Source: Saprospiraceae bacterium
GTDB taxonomy: Bacteria; Bacteroidota; Bacteroidia; Chitinophagales; Saprospiraceae
Direction of reading: 5' to 3'
Assembly: GCA_022841345.1 (NCBI GenBank)
Contig: JALHRR010000005.1
Location: 62,001-126,000 of the forward strand
Length of the DNA stretch: 64,000 bases
The notes below the pieces were generated by a model. It did no database searches. It was not told where the DNA came from and saw nothing but the letters and a program-made list of their open reading frames with translations. Of the stretch, positions 53,410 to 61,579 are shown in pieces; the stretch's first letter is position 1, and every line of letters begins with the position of its first letter. Made by a program: the position numbers and the translations under genes.

Positions 53410-54882
53410 ATGAGAGTCATATCCATACTATTCATTTTGACTATTATATCATTAACTGGTATAATTGCCCAAGATTTCAGATTGTTTGTTCCTGGTCAGG
53501 ACAAGCTATATTTTAAAGAAGGCAACAAGATCTACAGCCCAGAATTTACAAATATCACATTGAATGATAGCACAACCAATATAAGATTTGATGGGCTCCC
53601 AATGTTCGATATGTTTAACAACTGTTATGAAAATATATATAATGACATTTTCAGCATCATGTTATCTTCCTTTGATATCGAGGGGATTTCAGGCTACCTG
53701 ATGATTACAGGATTCCAGGCGCCTTACTTTCAAATCAGGACAAATACCAAAGTTGGTGAAAGTTGGGATTGTCATTACCACTATGGCCAAACATATATGG
53801 TAGCAACTTGCAAGTCCATTGAGACTGCGGTGGTGAATGGAAAATCACAATTGGTGATGACAATTGGGTTTACCGGCGATTATTGTGATATGAAAATCAG
53901 CCAATATGATGGAATAATTTCAACCCCTACCTGGAATAGGAATTTGGATTTACATTTGTGGGGATGGGTGAATTTAGACTATGGTTATGCTGAATGTGTG
54001 GAAAGAATTTGGGATACCGCTTTATTAAATAAATTCAATACCCCATTTGGTGACTTAGCATCGGACCTTGAGGGGGGTGACGAATTACATATTCAGGAAT
54101 TCCATGAAAACTCAAAGGACAATTGGACCAAAAAAGATATTAAATCGACATTTATTAACAGTGAATTTGACCCGGATATTAACTCATACCGTCTAAATTT
54201 TAGAGATGAAATACTTCAAACCACAAATATTGAGGGGCAAATACGAGAGATAACTTATGTAGACTCAAACATTCTAACTATTGGAAAAGATATGCCCGAT
54301 GACCATTATACAGTGGACTATCCGCTCCCAATCAATAGGGTTCATATGAATCCTGGACTAGGTGAAATCATTACTTATTCCCTTTTTAATAACAGACTAA
54401 GTTTTGGAAAGCAAAGAGAAAATCCTGCTTTTTCTGAATCAAGTCAATGTTTTCTTCACGATGAAGAAAATAATTGTCGACATGAATACATCGAAGGATT
54501 GGCTGGTCCTTATTTTTCATGTAATGCTCCTTTACGTAAAGAAAGGATTTTGAAATACTACAAAAAAGGCAGCGAAGAATGGGGAGATCCCTTCACCTTC
54601 ACAGTTTCCACTTCTGAGAAAATAAGCTCAGAATCAGTTTCCATTTACCCTAATCCGGTCGCCGCAGGTTCTCAAATATACCTGCAGGATCATGGAGGAA
54701 AAGAGACACTTGAAATTCAATTGGTAGATATTCACGGCAAACTTGTTCAAAATTGGAAGCTGCAAAATACGACACAACTTGAAGTGCTTGATATTCGCAA
54801 GAATATTGCAAGCGGAATGTATGTCATTTGGGTCAAAAATGGAGAAAAGGAACAATACTATTCTAAACTCCTGATTAAATAG
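53410..54882 (+). CDS. T9SS cargo protein, second tandem paralogue
   Basis: From ATG 53410 the protein has 490 residues with a signal peptide ending TGIIAQ; the upstream ATG at 53344 lies inside the previous gene's end and is rejected. It is 11 bp after the first paralogue. It shares FNTPFGDLASDLEGGDELHI, KYYKKGSEEWGDPFTF and the T9SS tail (SIYPNPVAAGSQIYL, ASGMYVIWVKNGEK). The middle is more diverged (CHYHYGQTYMVATCKSI). Function unknown. Confidence 0.8.
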   Translation: MRVISILFILTIISLTGIIAQDFRLFVPGQDKLYFKEGNKIYSPEFTNITLNDSTTNIRFDGLPMFDMFNNCYENIYNDIFSIMLSSFDIEGISGYLMITGFQAPYFQIRTNTKVGESWDCHYHYGQTYMVATCKSIETAVVNGKSQLVMTIGFTGDYCDMKISQYDGIISTPTWNRNLDLHLWGWVNLDYGYAECVERIWDTALLNKFNTPFGDLASDLEGGDELHIQEFHENSKDNWTKKDIKSTFINSEFDPDINSYRLNFRDEILQTTNIEGQIREITYVDSNILTIGKDMPDDHYTVDYPLPINRVHMNPGLGEIITYSLFNNRLSFGKQRENPAFSESSQCFLHDEENNCRHEYIEGLAGPYFSCNAPLRKERILKYYKKGSEEWGDPFTFTVSTSEKISSESVSIYPNPVAAGSQIYLQDHGGKETLEIQLVDIHGKLVQNWKLQNTTQLEVLDIRKNIASGMYVIWVKNGEKEQYYSKLLIK

Positions 54883-54884
54883 AG

Positions 54885-56327
54885 ATGAAAAAAGTCCTGA
54901 TTCTGCCTATACTTTTTACAATCTGTTCTCAAATTGTCAGTGCTCAGCAATTCAGACTTATTCCGGAAGATCAGGACAGATTGTACTTTCAAACTGGTAA
55001 CAAAATATTTTCTGCTGAGGTGAAATCATCAACATCTGGCGAATCCGGAGAATTGATTGATATGGAAGGACTTACTGAAATTCATTGGTCACCCGCATAT
55101 TGTTACCATAATACCGCTCCCGATATTCTCGGAAAACAAATTCTGGTAGAAGATTCAGGAGATTGGTTTATCAGAATGGATTTAACAGGATCCCTGATCG
55201 CCCTTATCAAAACACAGGCAATTGTAGGTGAGTCCTGGACCTGTTTTGAGTATAATGGTCAAACTGTTACAGCTACCTGTGCATCCAATCGGATTGGATC
55301 TGTAAATGGCTCAACGGAATTGGTGAAAACAATTGTGTTTTCGAATAGCTTCTGTAATCTCGTGATCAGTCAGTATCAGGGCATTGTATCTTCTCCGGCA
55401 TGGAACCAATTGTATGTTAATATAGACGAATTCAACGATCAGAACTTAACTTGTATAGATAGATTATGGGATGAAAATCTTATTGAAAAACTCCATACAC
55501 CTTTTGGTGATTTAGCTGCTGATTTACAAGTGGGGGATGTGCTGCACATAGAGGACTCTTATTCCATCATTTTCTCTGATGCAAGAAGAAGATATATTAA
55601 AGCCACCTTCTTAGAAAAAACTTATGATCCGGAATTATATTCATACACGCTGATTTTTAGAGAGGAAGTTCAGGAATGGAGAAACTACCAAGGCCAAATT
55701 ACCGAGTCTGAATACATTGATACAACTGAACACTATATAAGCAGATATCTACAAAGTGATAGCGGATTGTTTGACTATCCGGTTCCTGTAAACAGAATTT
55801 TTGATGCCGGAGGACCGGGAGAAATTTTCAATTATTCTCTTTTCAATAATAAATTGGCTCTGAATAAGGCAGGAATTAGTTTCGGTTTTTCTGAAGTGGA
55901 CAATTGCTTTCCATTTGTTTTTGATGTTGGTGAAGGATTTGATTATATAGAAGGGCTCGCTGGACCATATTACAAGCATCAGGTTTTTTATCCGAGAGAG
56001 CGAACGCTCAAATACTACAAAAAAGGCAATGAGGAATGGGGAGATCCTTTCACTTTTACTGTTTCCACAAAAGATCAAATCCACTACCAGCCAATTACTA
56101 TATCTCCCAATCCTGTACCCGCAGGTGAAGAAATCAATTTGAGTAACACTCTGCTACTATTTGAAACTGAAGTACATTTAATGGACATTCATGGCAGAAT
56201 AGTTCAGTCTCAAATAATTACATCCGGCAAATTCAGAATCAATTCAAATGTTTCTCCGGGTATGTATTTCATTGCAATTCGCCATCAAAATAATGAGTTG
56301 TTCCGCTCGAAATTGCTGATCCGATAG
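54885..56327 (+). CDS. T9SS cargo protein, third tandem paralogue
   Basis: A 480-residue paralogue starting 2 bp after the second. The signal peptide ends IVSAQ. It shares LHTPFGDLAADLQVGDVLHI, GLAGPYYKHQVFYP and KYYKKGNEEWGDPFTF. Its T9SS tail is more diverged (TISPNPVPAGEEINL, SPGMYFIAIRHQNN), which suggests an older duplication than the first two copies. The three genes form a probable operon. Confidence 0.8.
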   Translation: MKKVLILPILFTICSQIVSAQQFRLIPEDQDRLYFQTGNKIFSAEVKSSTSGESGELIDMEGLTEIHWSPAYCYHNTAPDILGKQILVEDSGDWFIRMDLTGSLIALIKTQAIVGESWTCFEYNGQTVTATCASNRIGSVNGSTELVKTIVFSNSFCNLVISQYQGIVSSPAWNQLYVNIDEFNDQNLTCIDRLWDENLIEKLHTPFGDLAADLQVGDVLHIEDSYSIIFSDARRRYIKATFLEKTYDPELYSYTLIFREEVQEWRNYQGQITESEYIDTTEHYISRYLQSDSGLFDYPVPVNRIFDAGGPGEIFNYSLFNNKLALNKAGISFGFSEVDNCFPFVFDVGEGFDYIEGLAGPYYKHQVFYPRERTLKYYKKGNEEWGDPFTFTVSTKDQIHYQPITISPNPVPAGEEINLSNTLLLFETEVHLMDIHGRIVQSQIITSGKFRINSNVSPGMYFIAIRHQNNELFRSKLLIR

Positions 56328-56451
56328 GCGAAATCCCATCCAAATACGTTGCATACAATCTATAATTTTTCAATTTTCATCGCAATCAATAGTTTATATT
56401 GATAAATTTTTCTATAATTGAATTATCAATTAAAACCCTAAAAAATCTATC

Positions 56452-56889
56452 ATGGAAGAGATGGAAGAAATGGAACAAGAACCTCTTTTTGGAATGGAAA
56501 TGAATGATGATTCTATTAGTCATTTGAGAGAGACAGCCAAGTGGGCTAATTTTTTAGCGATACTGGGAATCATAGTATTATCACTCATGGTTCTTGGAGG
56601 AATCTTTGTAACGCTTGTGGCAAGTGTTGCGCTTCCTATTGGAGGGGTTTTTATGTTCCTATTTTATATACTCATCGCAGGAATCTATGCAGTTCCGATT
56701 TACTATTTATACAAATTTGCACAAACCACACGGTATGCTTTAAATAATCTGGATTCGTTCCAGTTGGCTGAGGCCCTCGGTTACCTGAAGTCGACTTTTA
56801 AATTTATGGGAATTCTGGCTATTGCAATGTTATGTTTATATGCTTTGGTCTTTATGTTTGGCAGCCTTTTGGGAACACTTTTCTTATAA
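56452..56889 (+). CDS. Small membrane protein, DUF5362-like
   Basis: A 145-residue inner-membrane protein: acidic N-terminus (MEEMEEMEQEP), SHLRETAKWANFLAILGIIV, then helices at about 35-60, 62-85 and a last one at 120-143 (ILAIAMLCLYALVFMFGSLL). The motif LRETAKWANFLAI resembles DUF5362 proteins of Bacteroidota, whose role is unknown. Probably its own transcript, with an AT-rich leader containing an ATTGATAA/TTATCAAT inverted pair (56399-56431). Confidence 0.7.
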   Translation: MEEMEEMEQEPLFGMEMNDDSISHLRETAKWANFLAILGIIVLSLMVLGGIFVTLVASVALPIGGVFMFLFYILIAGIYAVPIYYLYKFAQTTRYALNNLDSFQLAEALGYLKSTFKFMGILAIAMLCLYALVFMFGSLLGTLFL

Positions 56890-57077
56890 ATCCCCGCTCA
56901 TTTCGCGGTCTCTACCCGAAACTCATGTTCCGCAAGTCACTTACTTGCATTCCATGGACTATGCAACGGGCCTAATGGTAACAAGAAACAGCCGTTTATC
57001 GGTAAATCGGGTTAAGGTTCGCTTTGAAGGGGATATTACCAATTTGAAACAGCCAGGAAATTAGTAGCCCATTTTTT

Positions 57078-57290
57078 TAGCGCCAGCCATCACCTTTATA
57101 TTTTCAAAGCGGAGCTGCTAAAAATATAAAGACACTTGTGCCGTAGTGAGTGAAACGAACCTCGGTATCACTTTTTCTGGGCTTGTCCCCTGAAAAAACA
57201 TCACCTTTCAAACCTGAGGTGCAGAAAGGCATCACCTCGTTACGAGCAATCCCCGGAAATAGACACGCATCAAATGCAATCAAAGCTAGT
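57078..57290 (+). repeat. Hairpin array, family C copy C3
   Basis: GCGCCAGCCATCACC, TTTATATTTT..AAAATATAAA with inner AGC/GCT, a longer irregular spacer with TTGTGCCGTAGTGAG, then TTTTTC..GAAAAA, linker ACATCACC, CTTTC..GAAAG with inner ACC/GGT, linker GGCATCACC, CGTTACG and AGCAATCCCC. C4 lies 150 bp downstream in the same orientation. The gap 56890-57077 has two AACAGCC motifs and no gene. Confidence 0.78.
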
Positions 57291-57331
57291 GGGAGCTAAA
57301 CAGCCTTTTATTCGGTTATTCAGTTAATCGG

Positions 57332-57393
57332 AACAGCCGGCTGAGGAGATGAGGAGGTTAGAAGGTTAGTTATCAGCCAGTTGATCATCAAGC
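57332..57393 (+). repeat. GAGGTTAGAAGGTTAG block (family D), second locus
   Basis: AACAGCCGG, GAGGAGGTTAGAAGGTTAG and CAGCCAGTTGA match the block at 47882-47938 over about 55 bp. It lies between C3 and C4. Confidence 0.75.
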
Positions 57394-57438
57394 GGTTTGT
57401 TTAATCGGAACAGCCAGGCAGAAGTTGTCTCCACTTTT

Positions 57439-57615
57439 TAGCGCCAGCCATCACCTTGCAACTTTTGAAGCGAAGCTGAAAAAAGTTGCAAGACATCACC
57501 TTTTCGTGGCGTGTCCCACGAAAAGACATCACCTTTCAAACCGTAGGTGCAGAAAGACATCACCTCGTCACGAGCAATCCCCCGGAAATAGACGAATCAA
57601 TTGCAATATTTCCGG
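57439..57615 (+). repeat. Hairpin array, family C copy C4
   Basis: The cleanest copy: GCGCCAGCCATCACC, TTGCAACTTTT/AAAAGTTGCAA with inner AGC/GCT, linker GACATCACC, TTTTCGTGG/CCACGAAAA, linker GACATCACC, CTTTC..GAAAG with inner ACC/GGT, linker GACATCACC, CGTCACG and AGCAATCCCCC. It ends about 110 bp before the esterase start. Apparent frames here are not genes. Confidence 0.85.
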
Positions 57616-57723
57616 AACATTTCTTCCAAAGACAAGTTTCTATCAATAACAGGATCGAAAATAAGCTGCACCATTTGCACGTTTAAATCGTCCTTTCTCT
57701 TTACAACCATCACAGAATCATAT

Positions 57724-58650
57724 ATGTACAAAATCCTTTTTCTAATTCAGATATTTCTTCTCACACAATATTCCAATTTGACAGCACAAACGAGTGCAGA
57801 TTCTCCGAAACAGGGGAAACTGACCAATATAGAAGCTTTTCCATCCAAATACATAAGTTCCAGAAATATCGACGTATGGGTGCCGGACATTCCGGGATAC
57901 ACCGGTCCTTATGCGGTCATATACATGCAGGACGGTCAGAAGATATTTAAGAATAAACAAAGTGAAGATGGCCAGGAATGGGGTATCAGCGAGACTTTAA
58001 GCGGACTGATGCAAAAAAACACCATTATCCCCTGCATGGTGGTAGGGATATGGAATGCAGGGGCATACAGAGTACCTGAGTATTTTCCACAAAAAGCATT
58101 TGAGAATCTGCCTCAGCAATTTAAAGACCTGGCTGCACAATTTGCCACAGCACGCGGCATTGAAGGCCCGGGAATTCAATCTGACGCCTATTTAAAATTC
58201 CTGACTGAAGAACTGAAGCCATATATCGACAGTCTTTATCCCACCTTACCTGACAAGTCTCATACCTTTATTGCAGGTTCCAGTATGGGAGCTTTGCTTT
58301 CGATATATGCAGTTTGTGAATATCCGGAAGTTTTTGGTGGGGCGGCTTGTCTGTCTACACACTGGCCGGGATTATTTTCTCATGATAATAATCCTATCCC
58401 GGAAGCCATATTTGATTATATGAAAAAAAATCTGCCAAAGGCCGGGAATCACAAGCTATACTTTGACTATGGAACTGAATCTTTGGATGCTTTATATGAA
58501 CCGTATCAAAAGCAAATGGACAAAATCCTCAAGTCAAAAGGTTATACTTCAAAAGACTGGGTAACAAAGAAATTTGATGGTGAAGGTCATAATCAGATGG
58601 CCTGGAGGAAGCGACTGCATATCCCTATGAGCTTTTTGTTGGGGGGATGA
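57724..58650 (+). CDS. Secreted CE1-like esterase
   Basis: From ATG 57724 the protein has 308 residues with a signal peptide ending NLTAQ (22). A frame continuing upstream to 57601 passes through repeat C4 and has no signal at its start. The alpha/beta-hydrolase shows YAVIYMQDGQKIF, VVGIWNAGAYRVPEYFP, GSSMG (nucleophile Ser187) and GEGHNQMAWRKR (His). It lacks the CBM48 module of the esterase at 4575 and has no T9SS tail, so it is probably periplasmic. Substrate unknown; neighbouring genes suggest polysaccharide acyl groups. Confidence 0.85.
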   Translation: MYKILFLIQIFLLTQYSNLTAQTSADSPKQGKLTNIEAFPSKYISSRNIDVWVPDIPGYTGPYAVIYMQDGQKIFKNKQSEDGQEWGISETLSGLMQKNTIIPCMVVGIWNAGAYRVPEYFPQKAFENLPQQFKDLAAQFATARGIEGPGIQSDAYLKFLTEELKPYIDSLYPTLPDKSHTFIAGSSMGALLSIYAVCEYPEVFGGAACLSTHWPGLFSHDNNPIPEAIFDYMKKNLPKAGNHKLYFDYGTESLDALYEPYQKQMDKILKSKGYTSKDWVTKKFDGEGHNQMAWRKRLHIPMSFLLGG

Positions 58651-58669
58651 AAATTAATGGACAATTGAA

Positions 58670-58702
58670 AGTTGAAAGTTGAAAGTTGAAAGTTGAAAAT
58701 GA
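58670..58702 (+). repeat. Short TTGAAAG tandem repeat
   Basis: Four or more copies of TTGAAAG just after the esterase stop codon. The rest of the gap to 58820 shows no gene; TACAAGAAGATTGTAT at 58749-58764 also occurs beside the IS element at 38124. Confidence 0.6.
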
Positions 58703-58819
58703 AGAGCCAGTGATTAAAAGATAATGATTAATGGATGAAAATCGATACAAGAAGATTGTATGAGGGATCTAAATGAAAATTTCAAAGCAGGATTGAAGTT
58801 GAAACAATTCCGCCTTTGA

Positions 58820-59081
58820 GAATAATCCGTAAAAAATGGTTTTGAGTGAAGCGACCAGGACCGGTACTGTGTGAGCTAAAAGAAAGGCCAGGCAGGTAAT
58901 GAGATGACCTGAGAACACCAAGATGGAACAGCAAATACCACAGCGAGTTTAGCGGGCCTAGCGAAGCGAAAACGCATTTTTAGGATTAGGCTCAACAGCG
59001 GAAATGGTTTTTGTTTACTTTTTGCCATCTCAAAAAGTAAAAGCCCCACCGGCTTGAGGTGAATTAGAAGTAAGCAATTCG
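58820..59081 (+). repeat. Dispersed repeat family B, copy B2
   Basis: Matches B1 (50024-50292) over about 260 bp. Its terminal hairpin is TTACTTTTTG/CAAAAAGTAA (59015-59040), loop CCATCT: same place as in B1 but different stem and loop sequence. No gene lies in 58651-59364. Confidence 0.8.
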
Positions 59082-59297
59082 GATAAATTTTTTAGAAGTT
59101 CAAAATCGACTTTTTAAGATTTTCAGAAGTAAGGTTTTCTGTAAGTGAAAGGTTTTTAAACATAATGCACTGATAACCTTGCACCTATGATGGATAGAAA
59201 TGATGCATCGTTTTGATATACAAATGATAAAGGCTTTTCCAGTAGACCCTAATTAACTAATATTTCCTCTTTTAAAAAGCTATAAATGTAACACCCA

Positions 59298-59347
59298 TAA
59301 AAAAAGCTGCCCACTTCACTCAGAAATGGGCAGCTTTCATTTTGCAA
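59298..59347 (-). terminator. Rho-independent terminator of the SusCD operon
   Basis: On the minus strand AAAGCTGCCCA and TGGGCAGCTTT form a perfect 11-bp stem with a 23-base loop region, followed by a run of seven T. It lies 18 bp after the susD-like stop codon. Confidence 0.88.
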
Positions 59348-59364
59348 ATTATTCTCTTAAACTC

Positions 59365-61566
59365 TTAGTATCCAGGATTCTGCTCCAGATTTGGATTCAA
59401 TCCGATATCTATTGAAGGAATTGGGAATACATCGCGGAATGATTCAGTTGCGCGACCATCTCTGACACCTCCTTTCCACTGCCATAAGTAATCCGTATTA
59501 CTGAACTTGCCAAAGCGGATCAAGTCTGTTCTTCTGTGGCACTCCCAATATAATTCTCTGCCTCTCTCATCAATCAAGAAATCCAATGTCAGTTGAGAAG
59601 CTGTAATATTTCCGGCAGTTCCGGTGTAAGCGCGTTCTCTGACTCTATTGACATAATCCACCGCTTTACTTATATCGCCTGAGTTTCTAACAATCGCCTC
59701 AGCAGCCATCAAATAAATATCTGCTAAGCGGAACATTGGGAAATCCGTATCAGGATGCGTTGCATTTGATCCGGCAGCTCCATTTCTGGTGATATTTTTA
59801 AATTTCTGAACACCTACTCCTTGTGTAAACACTGTTATGTCATCAATGTCCAAAGTCTGACCAGTCAAATAGAAAAATCCTCTTCTGTCAAAGCTGGTTA
59901 ACTCCATTTTATAGGTATAATCCTCCTGCTTCAGATCAAGCGTAATCTTGTGGCCACCGGACTTACTTACCTGAATGGGTGCTCCATTCACCTCGAGAAG
60001 ACCATCCATATTATTATCACCCAAAATAATAGTTGTATTATTACCTCTGATAGTAATTAAAAAACTACCTGTATTCAATTCACCTGAAGCCTCAATTCTA
60101 CCTAAATCCAGCTCATTATTCCAGGTAAAATTAATTTCATTCCCGCCTGTGGCTGAGCCGGAGATGGAAACAGTTCTTCTGTCGAGTTCATATCCTAAAT
60201 TACCTGATCTCAGGTCAGCTTTAATGTAGTATAGACCACTTTGGCCGGCAACAATATTTGCTCCACCGGTTTGTAGCGTTCCATCCTGGTTATTTGATCC
60301 TAATTTACCTCCTAATGTTGAACTAGGATTTCTTAAGATCACAAATTCTGTGTTATTTTCAGGAAAATACCTGTAACCTTCATAGATCTGATTTCTTGCT
60401 TTGGAAGAAATGGAATTTCTGGAATCTCCTCCCATGAAGCCCTGGTAAGAACCCGGAATATATGCTTTTGGATATCCAACAGTTCCTCCCACATTATAAT
60501 CAACTATAACTCCGGTCAGATCCTGAGGAAACTTCTCAACAAACTGGCGGGTTGCACGTGTACCACCCCAACCTCCGGCCATTCCAAGAGCCGATGCATT
60601 CATAGATCCTCCGATCGCTGCATTGATTATAAAAGTAGTTCCTCCAAATGATGGGGTATTAATACCGTCAAATGCAATCGGAAATATTACTTCTGTAGCA
60701 CGATGGTTATCAGCAAGGAATACATGCTGATATACCGGATCCAGGGTATACCCTGCATTTATAATTCGCTCACAAACTTCAAGACAATCATTGTATCGGT
60801 TCTGACCAATGTAAACCTGAGCATTCAAATATAATTTTGCCAGTAGAGCCCAGGCTGCAGCTTTATCCGCTCTCGCATACTCATTTGTTCTGGGGGCCGC
60901 AAGATCAGCGTCTATTGCTTTGAGCTCAGATTCAATATAGGCAAAAAGGTCATTTGCATTGGTCTGCTTAGGAAAAAATGCTCCAACTGCATCAGCTTCC
61001 GTTACAAAAGGGACATTCCTAAAAATGTCTAACGCATGCCAATAAGAAATTGCTCTTAAGAATCTGGCTTCAGCTTTATATCTTTTAATTTCTTCTCTCA
61101 AAGTTCCGGAAACACCCCTTTCATCTAATTTAGCATCAGTAGTTTCCCTGATGAATTCATTACAAAGAGCAATTTGATAGAAAACCCGGCTATAAAAGGC
61201 ATAGGTAAATCCGTCCTGAGATGTCCAGTTTTGACCATGGAAATTATGGATCGTTTGATCCGCCCATCCTATTACTGCTTCATCAGTAGTTAGTTCCTGA
61301 TGATACCAATATCCTCTTAAATATTGACCAAAACCTTCATCAATACCCTGAATATCGGGTTGACCGGCAGGTCCTTGTTGTCCTGAAAGTGCTAATCCGG
61401 CATATAATTTTGCAAGTACCTTCTTATAAGTGCTTGGATCATTGTACACAACTCCTGAAGTGATCTCAGTCGGATCTATTGGAATTGTATCCAAATCTTT
61501 AAAACAGCCATTACTCAAAATGACCACCAACATCAATAAAACAAATTTTATATTTTTCATAATCAT
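59365..61566 (-). CDS. SusD/RagB-family lipoprotein with an internal SusE/F-like insert
   Basis: A 733-residue outer-membrane lipoprotein (lipobox LSNGC, Cys about 21), longer than the usual 500-560 for SusD. The TPR-like core is seen in YKAEARFLRAISYWHALDIF and WALLAKLYLNAQ, and the C-terminal family motif FPMFRLADIYLMAAEAIVRN ends PIPSIDIGLNPNLEQNPGY. Between about residues 398 and 590 (59800-60375) is a beta-rich insert with two repeats: GLYYIKADLRSGNLGYEL and GGHKITLDLKQEDYTYKMEL. These resemble SusE/SusF starch-binding modules (GxYxIxxDLxxxxYTx). SusD-type proteins bind glycans over the SusC pore. The insert's role in binding is inference. Confidence 0.9.
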   Translation of the reverse strand: MIMKNIKFVLLMLVVILSNGCFKDLDTIPIDPTEITSGVVYNDPSTYKKVLAKLYAGLALSGQQGPAGQPDIQGIDEGFGQYLRGYWYHQELTTDEAVIGWADQTIHNFHGQNWTSQDGFTYAFYSRVFYQIALCNEFIRETTDAKLDERGVSGTLREEIKRYKAEARFLRAISYWHALDIFRNVPFVTEADAVGAFFPKQTNANDLFAYIESELKAIDADLAAPRTNEYARADKAAAWALLAKLYLNAQVYIGQNRYNDCLEVCERIINAGYTLDPVYQHVFLADNHRATEVIFPIAFDGINTPSFGGTTFIINAAIGGSMNASALGMAGGWGGTRATRQFVEKFPQDLTGVIVDYNVGGTVGYPKAYIPGSYQGFMGGDSRNSISSKARNQIYEGYRYFPENNTEFVILRNPSSTLGGKLGSNNQDGTLQTGGANIVAGQSGLYYIKADLRSGNLGYELDRRTVSISGSATGGNEINFTWNNELDLGRIEASGELNTGSFLITIRGNNTTIILGDNNMDGLLEVNGAPIQVSKSGGHKITLDLKQEDYTYKMELTSFDRRGFFYLTGQTLDIDDITVFTQGVGVQKFKNITRNGAAGSNATHPDTDFPMFRLADIYLMAAEAIVRNSGDISKAVDYVNRVRERAYTGTAGNITASQLTLDFLIDERGRELYWECHRRTDLIRFGKFSNTDYLWQWKGGVRDGRATESFRDVFPIPSIDIGLNPNLEQNPGY

Positions 61567-61579
61567 CAGATTTCAGATT

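Noticed and set aside
57425..57686. Two overlapping plus-strand frames rich in His and Arg
   Set aside because: Both are readings of hairpin array C4; the repeated residues come from the CATCACC linkers.
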